A stretch of 64,000 nt of DNA, from positions 4,631,988-4,695,987 of the forward strand of contig NZ_CP011272.1 of NCBI RefSeq assembly GCF_001610875.1, given 5' to 3'. Shown here one piece after another: positions 1-8,630 of this stretch (positions are counted from its first letter, which is position 1; each line of letters opens with the position of its first letter). This stretch comes from Pirellula sp. SH-Sr6A. GTDB lineage: Bacteria > Planctomycetota > Planctomycetia > Pirellulales > Pirellulaceae. Made by a program: the position numbers and the translations under genes. A model generated the notes under the pieces. The model was given only the letters and a program-made list of their open reading frames with translations. It had not been told where the DNA came from and searched no databases.

Positions 1-972
1 GATGAACCTTCCTTCGCCCTGGAGAGCGAAGATTTGATCGACATGATGAAGCGGACGGTCGACCGGCTTCACTTGGACGGGACCGCCCGAGGGGACTTGA
101 AAATTCTAAGCCGCTCGCTTCGAGAGCTCCGATACGCATTCAAGGTTTTCCAGCCCTTTCGAAGACGTCGCAAAGTAACGATCTTTGGTTCAGCCCGAAC
201 ACCACCCGATCATCCCAATTACGTCCAAGCCTCTGCATTGGCAGCTCGGATGGCGGAATTGGGATGGATGGTCGTCACCGGTGCGGGGGGCGGAATCATG
301 GAAGCGGGCCACAAGGGTGCGGGCCGTGAAATGTCGATGGGACTTAATATCATGCTCCCCTTCGAACAATCCGCGAATCCCTACATCCAAGGGGACCCGA
401 AGCTCGTCACACTTAAATACTTCTTCACGCGCAAGCTCATGTTTATCAAGGAGTGCAGCGCCGTGGTCTGCTGCCCGGGTGGTTTTGGAACACTCGATGA
501 GACACTCGAGATACTCACCCTCCTCCAAACCGGCAAACAAACCATGCTACCCCTTATTCTCCAAGACCAACCTGGAGGAAACTTCTGGAAGGGACTCGAG
601 ACTTTTTTCATCCGCGAACTCTTAGAAAACAAACTCATTAGCCCTGAGGATGTTCACCTCTACCGCGTCAGCCACTCGGTCGAAGAAACCGTGGAGGAGA
701 TCCTCGGCTTCTACCGCAATTACCATTCGATGCGCTATGTCGATGAGAACTTGGTTCTCCGACTGAACCACCGGCTTGAGGAACAGACGGTTGCAGACCT
801 GAACAAAGAGTTCGCAGATATTGTGGTATCAGGACAGATCAGCCAGCGCGATGCGTTCCCGGAAGAATCCTCCGAAGTGGAGGTCGCGCACCTGCCCCGC
901 CTCGTGTTCCATTTCAACCGGCGCAATTACGGCCGGCTCCGGCTCCTCATCAACGCCATCAATACTGTTTGA
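1..972 (+). CDS. LOG-family (TIGR00730-like) nucleotide 5'-monophosphate hydrolase, 5' partial
   Basis: The frame is open from base 1, so the gene begins upstream of the window; the TTG at 34 and ATGs at 43 and 46 are probably internal. The protein has a Rossmann-like LOG fold: GAGGGIMEAGHKGA at about nt 280-321 and the family signature PGGFGTLDE at nt 475-501, which carries the catalytic and phosphate-binding residues. LOG proteins release the base from nucleoside monophosphates (cytokinin riboside phosphates in plants); the bacterial substrate is often unknown and older annotations call them lysine decarboxylase-like. The visible part (about 323 residues) is longer than a minimal LOG protein (about 190), with extra N- and C-terminal segments as in the larger bacterial TIGR00730 group. 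The soluble sequence has no signal peptide in view. The family call is firm; the substrate is not. Confidence 0.85.
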   Translation, partial: DEPSFALESEDLIDMMKRTVDRLHLDGTARGDLKILSRSLRELRYAFKVFQPFRRRRKVTIFGSARTPPDHPNYVQASALAARMAELGWMVVTGAGGGIMEAGHKGAGREMSMGLNIMLPFEQSANPYIQGDPKLVTLKYFFTRKLMFIKECSAVVCCPGGFGTLDETLEILTLLQTGKQTMLPLILQDQPGGNFWKGLETFFIRELLENKLISPEDVHLYRVSHSVEETVEEILGFYRNYHSMRYVDENLVLRLNHRLEEQTVADLNKEFADIVVSGQISQRDAFPEESSEVEVAHLPRLVFHFNRRNYGRLRLLINAINTV

Positions 973-1030
973 TCTTGCAGGCGTCCGCTAGCTGAACCAA
1001 CAGGATTGGTTTAAACTACTGCCGCCGATC

Positions 1031-1049
1031 TGCAAACTTCGCGTTTGCA
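1031..1049. other. Stem-loop between LOG gene and tRNA-Leu
   Basis: TGCAAAC at 1031-1037 and GTTTGCA at 1043-1049 form a perfect 7-bp stem with a 5-base loop. No T-run follows, so it is not a classical intrinsic terminator. It could protect the 3' end of the LOG transcript or mark the boundary with the tRNA, which starts 9 bases later. Confidence 0.35.
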
Positions 1050-1057
1050 ATTACCAA

Positions 1058-1144
1058 GCCGCTGTGGCGAAATGGCAGACGCAGCAGACTTAAAATCTGC
1101 TGGGGCGTAATTGCCCCGTGTGGGTTCGAGTCCCACCAGCGGCA
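1058..1144 (+). tRNA. tRNA-Leu (anticodon UAA)
   Basis: The acceptor stem GCCGCTG (1058-1064) pairs perfectly with CAGCGGC (1137-1143), with discriminator A at 1144. The anticodon stem GCAGA/TCTGC (1084-1088 and 1096-1100) encloses loop CTTAAAA, giving anticodon TAA at 1091-1093. A long variable arm (GGGGC/GCCCC) and the T arm GTGGGTTCGAGTCCCAC are present, as expected for a class II leucine tRNA. The 3' CCA is not encoded (CTT follows), so it must be added post-transcriptionally. It decodes UUA. Confidence 0.97.
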
Positions 1145-1183
1145 CTTGGTTGCTCTTCTCCTTTTCTCTTCAAACCGCCAACA

Positions 1184-2008
1184 TCATCCGAATCGGCCGG
1201 TGATGTAATCCTCGGTCTCTTTCAGTCTGGGTTTCGTGAAGATGGTGGAGGTAAGTCCCAACTCCACCAGTCGCCCGAGATACATGAAAGCGGTGAAATT
1301 GCTCACCCGAGAAGCTTGCTGCATGTTATGGGTCACGATCAAAATCGAATAATTGCCTTTGAGCACATCGATGAGGTCTTCGATCTTTCCGGTCGCGATC
1401 GGGTCGAGCGCCGAGCATGGCTCGTCCAGCAAAAGGACTTCCGGATCGCTCGCGATCGCCCGGGCTATACACAAACGCTGCTGCTGACCACCGGACAGCC
1501 CCAGCCCGCTTTCGTGCAATCGGTCCTTCACCTCCTCCCAGAGGGCAGCTCCGCGAAGGGACTGCTCGCAGACCTCCATCAGTTTTGATTTATTCCGCTC
1601 CCCATCGATTCGCAGGGGATAGACAACATTTTCGAAGATGCTCATCGGAAACGGATTCGGCTTCTGAAAAACCATCCCCATCCGCTTGCGAAGCTGAATT
1701 ACGTCCACTCCGGGTGCGAAGATCGAATCGTTTCCGAGAATCATATCCCCTTCGATGCGCACCGAGTCGATCAAGTCGTTCATGCGGTTGACGCTTCGAA
1801 GCAAAGTCGATTTGCCACAACCGCTCGGACCGATCAATGCCGTCACCTGGCCCTTGGCGATCGGCATCGTGATGCTGTGCAATGCCTGCTTGCGACCGTA
1901 AAACAAATTGAAGTTCTGAATCTTCAACACGGGTTCCGCAGCGAGCACATCTTCATGCACCACCGATTCGACCGTTTGGCCGTCTGCGATGGCTTTGAGG
2001 CGATCCAT
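1184..2008 (-). CDS. pstB: Phosphate ABC transporter ATP-binding protein PstB
   Basis: ATPase subunit of the high-affinity phosphate importer, on the cytoplasmic face. The 274 residues are typical of PstB. Visible motifs are Walker A GPSGCGKS (residues 60-67), ABC signature LSGGQQQR (171-178), Walker B VLLLDEP (191-197) and the H-loop VTHNMQ (225-230). A PstB hallmark is the C-terminal YITGRFG. The N-terminal 25 residues are an extension before the core begins at [12 protein letters not shown]. It lies 16 bp after pstA on the same strand, so it is the last cistron of pstSCAB; no phoU follows and the next gene is tRNA-Leu on the other strand. The ATG at 2008 is the natural start. Confidence 0.97.
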   Translation of the reverse strand: MDRLKAIADGQTVESVVHEDVLAAEPVLKIQNFNLFYGRKQALHSITMPIAKGQVTALIGPSGCGKSTLLRSVNRMNDLIDSVRIEGDMILGNDSIFAPGVDVIQLRKRMGMVFQKPNPFPMSIFENVVYPLRIDGERNKSKLMEVCEQSLRGAALWEEVKDRLHESGLGLSGGQQQRLCIARAIASDPEVLLLDEPCSALDPIATGKIEDLIDVLKGNYSILIVTHNMQQASRVSNFTAFMYLGRLVELGLTSTIFTKPRLKETEDYITGRFG

Positions 2009-2024
2009 TTCGAAAAGAACCTTT

Positions 2025-4544
2025 CTAAAACTGGCTGCTTTGGAATCGTTTCCGCAACCTAGCTCTCAACCAAATTGCGGCGATGTTCAAAAACGTTACG
2101 ATCGTCAACAAAAGCAAGGTTGCTGTGAACACCATCGGCTTGGCCGCCTCGCTATTTTGACTTTGAAATCCAAGTGAGAAAATTTGAAAACCCAGATGCA
2201 TGAAAGATCGGGAGCCATGGAAAAACGGGAACTCCAGATCCAAGGGCAACTCGGTCGCCAACGGAATCGCTCCCACCAACATCATCGGCGCAACCTCTCC
2301 CGCACCGCGAGCCATGGACAAGATAAAGCCCGTAATGATTCCGGGTCTCGCATAGGGCAAAACGATTCGCTGCAACGTTTGCCATTTCCCAGCTCCGCAC
2401 GCATACGAACCTTCCCGAAGGGAGTTGGGAACCGCCGCGAGAGCTTCCTCCGTCGCAACAATCACCACCGGCAGTGTCAGCAGTGCCAGCGTGCACGATG
2501 CCCACAACAAACACCCCTTCCCAAAAGTCGGGTTAGGTAGGCTCGCTTGGTAAAAACCATCGAAAAACGGGACCTTGACGACCAACGCGACGAACCCAAT
2601 CAAACACAGGATCCAGAACACTGCGGCGAATGACGACACACGCTTGCGCCACTTCGTCATATGTGCCGGAGAACCGGACCCTAAGAACGCCAAGAAAAAG
2701 GCAATCGTTCCCGCCACCACCGTCGCCGCGCACGCGGCGAACCAGGTCGCACTCGGCCAAGGGTCAAAACCAGCTTTCTTCGGGCCACCATCGATGTAGC
2801 CACCGATCGTGTAACAAAAGAACGCCAATCCAAAAACTCCGTACACAATACTCGGCACCCCGGCCAAATTATTGATACTGATCCGAATCAGACTGAGGAC
2901 CCACCCCGGTCTCGCATACTCCCGCATGTACAACGCAGCCATCACCCCAAAGGGCATCACTGCCAATGACATCAAGAGTGTCATGACGACGGTTCCCCAG
3001 ATAGCCGGGAAAAATCCCCCTTCCACTCCCGCTTCACGGGGCTCCCCTGCAAGAAACTCGAACCAACGACTCGCATACACCCCGAGCTTGCCAAAAAAGG
3101 TCAGACGATTGGGTTCAAACCATCTCACCATATCCGCTGTCGCCACGGCTTTCGTTTGAAACGCCATCGGCGCAGTCCCTTGTTCCGAACGCCAGTAGTA
3201 ACTGGCTAGTCCGTCGGAATCGGGCAGGGATACAATTCCGAGTCCTATTCGGTCGGCATCCACCGCTCCCTCGGAAATAGGCTCCGCAATCGGTAAAGCA
3301 AAGGTGACTTGCTCCGATCCCCGAATCCACTCCAAACGACCAATCTCCGTATTGATCTCAAACTGCTTAGACGCAACCGTACGGGCCTCTTCGACTGCCT
3401 TCTCTACAGAAATACGAGAACGATCGGGGAGCGATCCAGTGAACTCGGTCAGCCAGGACTGAAGCCCCTCCTTCACCGGCGCAACCTCTTGTTCCTGCTG
3501 TTCGTCGACCGCCTTTCGAAGCGCCTGCATGGCAGCGCTTTGCTTTTGTTCGCTCGTCAAAGCTTCGGCACACAGCTGAAGACCGGATCGAATGTCGGTC
3601 CATTGCTGCTCCACAGTACCAAGCGTCGTGGCGAGTTCGATACCTTCGTCGAGCCGGCTTAACAGATCGGTTTTTTCAGCCAACTCCGCTTTGCGAACGG
3701 CCAAACGAAGTTTTGCGACCTGTTGATCGAGCCGTCCCAATTCGTGTTTGGCGTGTTCCAGTTCCCGTTGCACCCTCACCATTTTGCGATGGGAAGTCGC
3801 CACGGCACCCGGAATATCATCGATTTTTTGAACACGAGCTGGTGTTCCAGACCCCTCCGCCCGATAGGCCTCTTCCAAGGCTTTTGCTTTCGCATCCAAC
3901 TGAGACTGGAGCTGCTCGACCGTCTGATCAAAGGCCGATACGGCGGCATCACCCTCAGCTCCTTGCGCCGAATCCCCTGACGGGCGAAAACGATCGATCT
4001 GATCCAAAAGTCCCGTCTGCATCGAGTACTCGCGGTCCATCTCCGGGGAGAACTCGGAGGTGAATTGGGTAGGGAAGCCGTAAAGGACTCCCCATTCCAG
4101 CCGTTCCACCAACCAAATCCCCGCAGGCCGCGAAGGCTCTTTGGTCTCAACTCCGATAGCAGGGACATACGCGAAATGGCGATTCCCAACGTCATAGTTC
4201 CCAGTTCGAAGATAGATCTGTTCCGATGCGACCGAGGAGCGACCTTGCAACAGCGTGCGAGCTTTCTCTTGAGTCCGCTCTGGAAACTCTGCGATCGACT
4301 CCGGTGTGAGACGATAAGGCTGCGAAGCGATCCACTCGCCACTCGCCAAACCGCCGTCGTCCAAGGCAAAAACGACATAGGAACGAGGCCAAAGCGTCGA
4401 TAGGCCTTGGTAAAGTATCAATCCCAATAGAGAGACAATCATCGCACAAGCGATCGCAAACATGCCACCCGTTAGCCATACGAGCGGTTCCCCTTGAGCA
4501 ATCAAATTGCGACCTGTAGGTCGACTGCGAGCATGCGAGCTCAT
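2025..4544 (-). CDS. pstA: PstA-type phosphate permease with a large coiled-coil insert
   Basis: Inner-membrane permease of the phosphate importer. It has 839 residues where E. coli PstA has about 300. One membrane segment lies at about residues 22-47, followed by a long hydrophilic region (about 50-510) whose centre (about 205-400) is rich in Gln, Glu, Lys and Leu heptads and looks like coiled coil. The conserved PstA permease follows, starting near [16 protein letters not shown], with the cytoplasmic EAA-like loop [20 protein letters not shown] that contacts PstB. After the first helix the insert should face the periplasm. The ATG at 4544 overlaps the pstC stop as ATGA, indicating translational coupling. 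Family identity comes from the C-terminal half and the operon; the role of the insert is unknown. Enlarged PstA proteins occur in some proteobacteria, but this is longer. Confidence 0.9.
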   Translation of the reverse strand: MSSHARSRPTGRNLIAQGEPLVWLTGGMFAIACAMIVSLLGLILYQGLSTLWPRSYVVFALDDGGLASGEWIASQPYRLTPESIAEFPERTQEKARTLLQGRSSVASEQIYLRTGNYDVGNRHFAYVPAIGVETKEPSRPAGIWLVERLEWGVLYGFPTQFTSEFSPEMDREYSMQTGLLDQIDRFRPSGDSAQGAEGDAAVSAFDQTVEQLQSQLDAKAKALEEAYRAEGSGTPARVQKIDDIPGAVATSHRKMVRVQRELEHAKHELGRLDQQVAKLRLAVRKAELAEKTDLLSRLDEGIELATTLGTVEQQWTDIRSGLQLCAEALTSEQKQSAAMQALRKAVDEQQEQEVAPVKEGLQSWLTEFTGSLPDRSRISVEKAVEEARTVASKQFEINTEIGRLEWIRGSEQVTFALPIAEPISEGAVDADRIGLGIVSLPDSDGLASYYWRSEQGTAPMAFQTKAVATADMVRWFEPNRLTFFGKLGVYASRWFEFLAGEPREAGVEGGFFPAIWGTVVMTLLMSLAVMPFGVMAALYMREYARPGWVLSLIRISINNLAGVPSIVYGVFGLAFFCYTIGGYIDGGPKKAGFDPWPSATWFAACAATVVAGTIAFFLAFLGSGSPAHMTKWRKRVSSFAAVFWILCLIGFVALVVKVPFFDGFYQASLPNPTFGKGCLLWASCTLALLTLPVVIVATEEALAAVPNSLREGSYACGAGKWQTLQRIVLPYARPGIITGFILSMARGAGEVAPMMLVGAIPLATELPLDLEFPFFHGSRSFMHLGFQIFSLGFQSQNSEAAKPMVFTATLLLLTIVTFLNIAAIWLRARLRKRFQSSQF

Positions 4545-7213
4545 AACTGATACGCTCGCTTTCTGAATCGCATTCTCACCAACTCCGCGACCGTGTTCGC
4601 TACCAACGTAAAACAGAACAAGAGGAGCGCGGCCAAAAAGAGCCCGTGGTAATGCGTCGATCCCCGGGCCGCTTCGGGCAACTCCGTCGCCAAGGTGGCC
4701 GATAGGGTGCGATACCCATTCATTGGATTGATATCCATCAACGGTGTGTTCCCGGCAGCCATCAATACCACCATAGTCTCTCCTACCGCGCGACCAAAAC
4801 CGATCATCATCGCGCTAAAGAGACCGCTCATCGCTGTTGGCACCACCACGCGAATGGTCGTCTGCCAAGTCGTCGCTCCGCACCCCAAGGAAGCACTTCG
4901 CAAATGCTGAGGCACCGATTGAAGCGCATCCTCGGAAATGGTGTAGATCAACGGGATAATCGCGAACCCCAAAATACATCCCACCAAGAGCGCATTACGC
5001 TCTTGATAGGGTCCCAGCACGGGCCCTCGCGGGTCGAGGCCGATCCCATGCAATGCGGTCGCGATCAACGCGCTCAGAACGAAGACGGATACTACCCCCA
5101 ACAGGAAGAATCCTAAATTGAAGATAGCAAATCGAAAGGGTGTCATCGACGCTGCAATCGACTGCATCCTCGGATTCAACGGCCCGCTCATGACCCATGC
5201 CACCAACAGCGCGATGGGAAGCAATCCGATGGAAAACCAACCCGGCCACCCGGAACCGATCTGCCCCGCCAGCCACTGTGTCACGCTTCCCCCAAAAAGA
5301 ACCTCTTCGAGAGGTGCTGCGACAAGTGTGGCAAGGTAAACGCCTATTGGAATCAAGACAATCAAAATCGGCAGCCGCCAATGTTTCGCCCGAATCGCCA
5401 ATCGATTCGGAAGCAACAGCCAACAGTGCGCCCCCAACAAGAACAGGAAGAGGACCATCGGAACAGCCAGCAAACACGCCATCAAATGATCGCGAAGAAG
5501 AGGGGCTAAAACCAACGCTCCAATGAATCCCAACACGACGCTCGGGACGCTCGCCATCAACTCAATCGCGGGCTTAAACCGCGTTCGCCATCGACTGCTC
5601 ATAAACTCGCTCCCGAATATCGCAGCCATCAGCGCGATCGGAGCTCCGATCAACATGGAATAAAACGTCGCTTTGAACGTACCGAAAATCAAAGGCATAA
5701 ACCCGAATTTGTATTCCCCTTCGATGTTTCCCGTGCTGCTCTGCCACACATGCTGCGGAGAGGGATACCCCTCATACCAAAGCCGACCAAAGAATCCCAT
5801 CCAACTCGCCTCGGGGTGCGGAATGGTGACACGCCAGAGAGATACCCCGCGGTCCGTCACCGCACCCACCACTTCAGCATTCGAGGAAAAGAAAACCGAA
5901 GGCTGCACCGAAGCACCCTTGTTTTCGACAACGGATTGAACCTTGCTCCCCGTCGAATCTCCCCCCTCGTCACCCACCTTCCATTTGGCCAGTCTCCGAT
6001 TCGTCGGTACGTAGTAGATCGCCAAATCACCGTCCTCGAATATCCCTGCGAGCACTCTAGCTGTAGGAGAAGCAGCCATCGACTTCACCGAGCCGAGATC
6101 TCCTTCAAAGCGATGGATCGACATCAATTCCTGGGTTTGCTCGACCGCCGACATCGCCACCGCTTCGATATGTCCCGATTCCGCTCCCAATACAAACGAG
6201 GTTCTCCCCAATAGAGGGGTCGTGCAAGTCAGCTGGCTTTCGCTCCCCGCCAGCGAAAGGTGAGTTTTAGACGCCAGAAGCTTGCCGTCCTCTTCGGCGT
6301 TCCAATAGGTGACCTTTCCTGTGCGATCAACCGCCGCCAAACTCGTTCCACGCGAGTCGATCATCAGCCCATACCATGGCGAGCTGGGATCGCGCTCTGG
6401 TCGATGCTGCCACTGCGTGGACTCCTGACTTACCGCGTCGGTGATCGCATTCACCTTATTGTCGGTACGGGCCAACACCAACGCGTTCCCATCGGTTGCG
6501 CCCCACAGCCAAGTCACCGACGCGTCGAAACTGGATACGGCCTGGGGAGTCTTCCAGTCCACCGCCACGACCGCAGATGCGAAAAGAGGTACCGAAGGAT
6601 GAAAAACCAAGCCGTCGATGCGCTGACGTCGGATCAGCCCCGAGTTGGTCTGGCGATAAATGGCACCATCGAAAACCATCCAATCCTGCTGGGTGAACTG
6701 AACCTCGGCCGGCAATTCGCTCGCTTTGAGAAATGCGACCTGGTAGCCGAATGTGATCGGTCGCACCGATCCATCTGCGTAGCCTACGAGCAAGCTCGCA
6801 TCGTCGTCCGACACCGAAACGCACGTGGCTCGCCCACCCTCTGCCGCCGGCGTGGCATTTGCTTCGCCCACGGGAGAATGCGTTTCGAGGACTTCCCCCG
6901 AGCTAACGGAGTAAAAGCGAAGGGTGGATGTGGCATCGAGGGTCCAAAGAACCTCTCCATACTCGTCCACTCCTGCAGCCAGAACTGGTTCGCTGCTCGC
7001 CGAGGGAATCGCGCCGAGCGGATGCGATCGATTGGCCTGGAACAGGGGAAGCACATTCCCGACCAAGACAAAAACCACCAACATCACGACGAAGATGGTT
7101 CCGATCCCCCCGATGGTGATCACTTGCTTTGCGATCCGATCCGACATGCGAACCCACCGAGATGAATTACGATCTCGATGGGGGCGGATGGTTACGTTTT
7201 CGGCTTGATTCAC
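4541..7213 (-). CDS. pstC: PstC-type phosphate permease with a beta-propeller-like insert
   Basis: Partner permease of PstA, 890 residues against about 320 in E. coli. The start is GTG at 7213. TM1 is at about residues 30-55. Residues about 70-465 read as repeated beta-strand blades of WD40-like character (for example DASLLVGYADGSVRPI, GTSLAAVDRTGKVTYWNAEE and ARVLAGIFEDGDLAIYYVP). The permease core follows from about residue 500 (FGFMPLIFGTFKATFYSMLIGAP), with the EAA-like loop EDALQSVPQHLRSASLGCGA near the C terminus. The propeller is predicted to lie outside the cytoplasmic membrane between TM1 and TM2. It follows pstS by 72 bp and overlaps pstA by 4 bp. The insert might contact PstS, the envelope or a sensor; that is inference only. 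Confidence 0.9.
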   Translation of the reverse strand: MNQAENVTIRPHRDRNSSRWVRMSDRIAKQVITIGGIGTIFVVMLVVFVLVGNVLPLFQANRSHPLGAIPSASSEPVLAAGVDEYGEVLWTLDATSTLRFYSVSSGEVLETHSPVGEANATPAAEGGRATCVSVSDDDASLLVGYADGSVRPITFGYQVAFLKASELPAEVQFTQQDWMVFDGAIYRQTNSGLIRRQRIDGLVFHPSVPLFASAVVAVDWKTPQAVSSFDASVTWLWGATDGNALVLARTDNKVNAITDAVSQESTQWQHRPERDPSSPWYGLMIDSRGTSLAAVDRTGKVTYWNAEEDGKLLASKTHLSLAGSESQLTCTTPLLGRTSFVLGAESGHIEAVAMSAVEQTQELMSIHRFEGDLGSVKSMAASPTARVLAGIFEDGDLAIYYVPTNRRLAKWKVGDEGGDSTGSKVQSVVENKGASVQPSVFFSSNAEVVGAVTDRGVSLWRVTIPHPEASWMGFFGRLWYEGYPSPQHVWQSSTGNIEGEYKFGFMPLIFGTFKATFYSMLIGAPIALMAAIFGSEFMSSRWRTRFKPAIELMASVPSVVLGFIGALVLAPLLRDHLMACLLAVPMVLFLFLLGAHCWLLLPNRLAIRAKHWRLPILIVLIPIGVYLATLVAAPLEEVLFGGSVTQWLAGQIGSGWPGWFSIGLLPIALLVAWVMSGPLNPRMQSIAASMTPFRFAIFNLGFFLLGVVSVFVLSALIATALHGIGLDPRGPVLGPYQERNALLVGCILGFAIIPLIYTISEDALQSVPQHLRSASLGCGATTWQTTIRVVVPTAMSGLFSAMMIGFGRAVGETMVVLMAAGNTPLMDINPMNGYRTLSATLATELPEAARGSTHYHGLFLAALLLFCFTLVANTVAELVRMRFRKRAYQL

Positions 7214-7285
7214 GAGTTTCGCTTCAGTGCGAGGTCAGTCCGTAAAAATCATTCCGTCGTAATGGGGTGGTAAACAATCCGTCGT

Positions 7286-8266
7286 TTACTGGATGCCAAC
7301 CATCTTGAAAGCCTTTTCCGCAATCTTAGCATCGACGGGGAAATACCCATCTTTCACCAACAGTTCCTGTCCTTCTTTGCTGAAGATGAACTTGATGAAT
7401 TCTCGGCGGAGAGGCTCCAGTTTGCTGGTCGGTTTGTAATTCACGGCCAAATACAAATACCGAGCCAGCGGATAGGACCCATTGTAGGCATTTTCTGCGG
7501 ATGGCTCGATAGCTGGCGCACCATTCTTCGAAGAGAGCTTGAGTGCCTTCACCGCAGCCGTCTTGTAACCGATACCGCTGTAACCCATCGCGAATTTGTT
7601 TTCCCCGATGGAAGAAATCACCGCCGTGCTCCCCGGCTGCTCGTTCACGCTATCCAGAAAGTCCCCGTTCCCGAGCACTTTTTCTTTGAAAAAACCATAC
7701 GTTCCCGATGCGGCATTGCGGCCGAACAACGCAATGGGCTGCTTCTCGTATTCCCCCGTCAGCCCGAGTTGCCCCCAAGTCAAAATCGGCTCCCCACCCA
7801 GCTTCCGAGTGCTGGAAAAAATCGCATCGGCCTGCTCCAAGGTGATGGAATCGAGCGGGCAATCCCGGTGCACATAAATCGCCAACAAATCGATTCCGGT
7901 GGGAAGCAAGGTCGGCTTGTAACCGAACTTTTTCTCAAAGTCTGCGATCTCGTTGGTTTTTGCATCCCGGCTCATCGGTCCAAAGCTGGCCGCGCCCTCG
8001 ATGAGCGCCGGCATCGCCTTCGACGAGCCTTGTCCCTCTACCTCTGTCCGAACACCCCGATAGTAGGTTTTGAACTTCTCCGTCCACTGCAACATCAACG
8101 TGTTCATGGTGTCGGAGCCGACCGACTTCAACTGCCCCGAAGGGCCAGGACTCGGTTTGTAAGCCGAAAGCTTGGCGTCCACCGACTGTCCCCAGGCAAC
8201 CGAGGACACCGACAGGGCTCCGAGCAGTAGCCCCCATAAACAAAGAATTGGCTTGGAATTTCGCAT
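7286..8266 (-). CDS. pstS: Phosphate-binding protein PstS
   Basis: Periplasmic phosphate-binding protein delivering phosphate to PstCA. I chose the ATG at 8266 because it is followed at once by a signal peptide (MRNSKPILCLWGLLLGALSV, cleavage near SVAWGQ). The frame continues upstream to a TTG at 8365, but that adds 33 charged residues before the signal. Family motifs: GSDTMNTLMLQW in the first third, EGQGSSKAMPAL, the FGRNAASGTYGFF segment and the C-terminal EFIKFIFSKEGQELLVKDGY. Length is about 326 residues, usual for PstS. It is first in the pstSCAB operon, and a PhoP-box-like repeat lies about 115 bp upstream, consistent with phosphate-starvation control. Confidence 0.95.
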   Translation of the reverse strand: MRNSKPILCLWGLLLGALSVSSVAWGQSVDAKLSAYKPSPGPSGQLKSVGSDTMNTLMLQWTEKFKTYYRGVRTEVEGQGSSKAMPALIEGAASFGPMSRDAKTNEIADFEKKFGYKPTLLPTGIDLLAIYVHRDCPLDSITLEQADAIFSSTRKLGGEPILTWGQLGLTGEYEKQPIALFGRNAASGTYGFFKEKVLGNGDFLDSVNEQPGSTAVISSIGENKFAMGYSGIGYKTAAVKALKLSSKNGAPAIEPSAENAYNGSYPLARYLYLAVNYKPTSKLEPLRREFIKFIFSKEGQELLVKDGYFPVDAKIAEKAFKMVGIQ

Positions 8267-8630
8267 GATTCTCGCAGGCACGGGGAAAGGAAACACGTCC
8301 TTCGCGAAACGGTAGCATTCCGGCCGCCGTTGCAGGGTCCGGGAATTGTTCCAGAACTTCTTCAATTCTAAAGGAGCTAATTGTTAAGAAACGGTTAATT
8401 GTCCGGCAGCCGCTACCAGACCGCAGGCATCTTTTTCCGACTCGATGACAAACTATCGCATACATTCTAAGCCGTCCAAATAGTAGAATAGGCGGGTTCG
8501 GAAGGAGCTAACGATCCCCTGCAACAGCGGCCCTCTTTCGCTCCCGCCTCGCCCGGCCGACTCGAGCAAGTGCGGCCCCATAGCAGCCCCCCATCCCCAC
8601 CTGCCTGAATCCCAACGACCACAGCATAAA
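8267..8630. other. Divergent intergenic region between pstS and the DUF1549/DUF1553 gene
   Basis: This 364-bp region holds the 5' regions of two divergent genes. Apart from the PhoP-box-like repeat at 8382-8398 I see no RNA gene or clear terminator. Short ORFs crossing it are uncharacterised and without family features. Confidence 0.5.
8382..8398 (-). promoter_or_regulatory. Candidate PhoP (Pho) box upstream of pstS
   Basis: Read on the minus strand, TTAACC (8398-8393) and TTAACA (8387-8382) are direct repeats separated by 5 bases, giving an 11-bp period. This matches the Bacillus-type PhoP box (TTAACA-like hexamers, spacing about 5). It lies about 115 bp upstream of the pstS ATG. Only two repeats are visible. 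Regulator binding is inferred from repeat form and gene context. Confidence 0.5.

Noticed and set aside
1118-1588. Antisense ORF over pstB next to the tRNA
   Set aside because: It starts inside tRNA-Leu and is antisense to pstB; no family feature.
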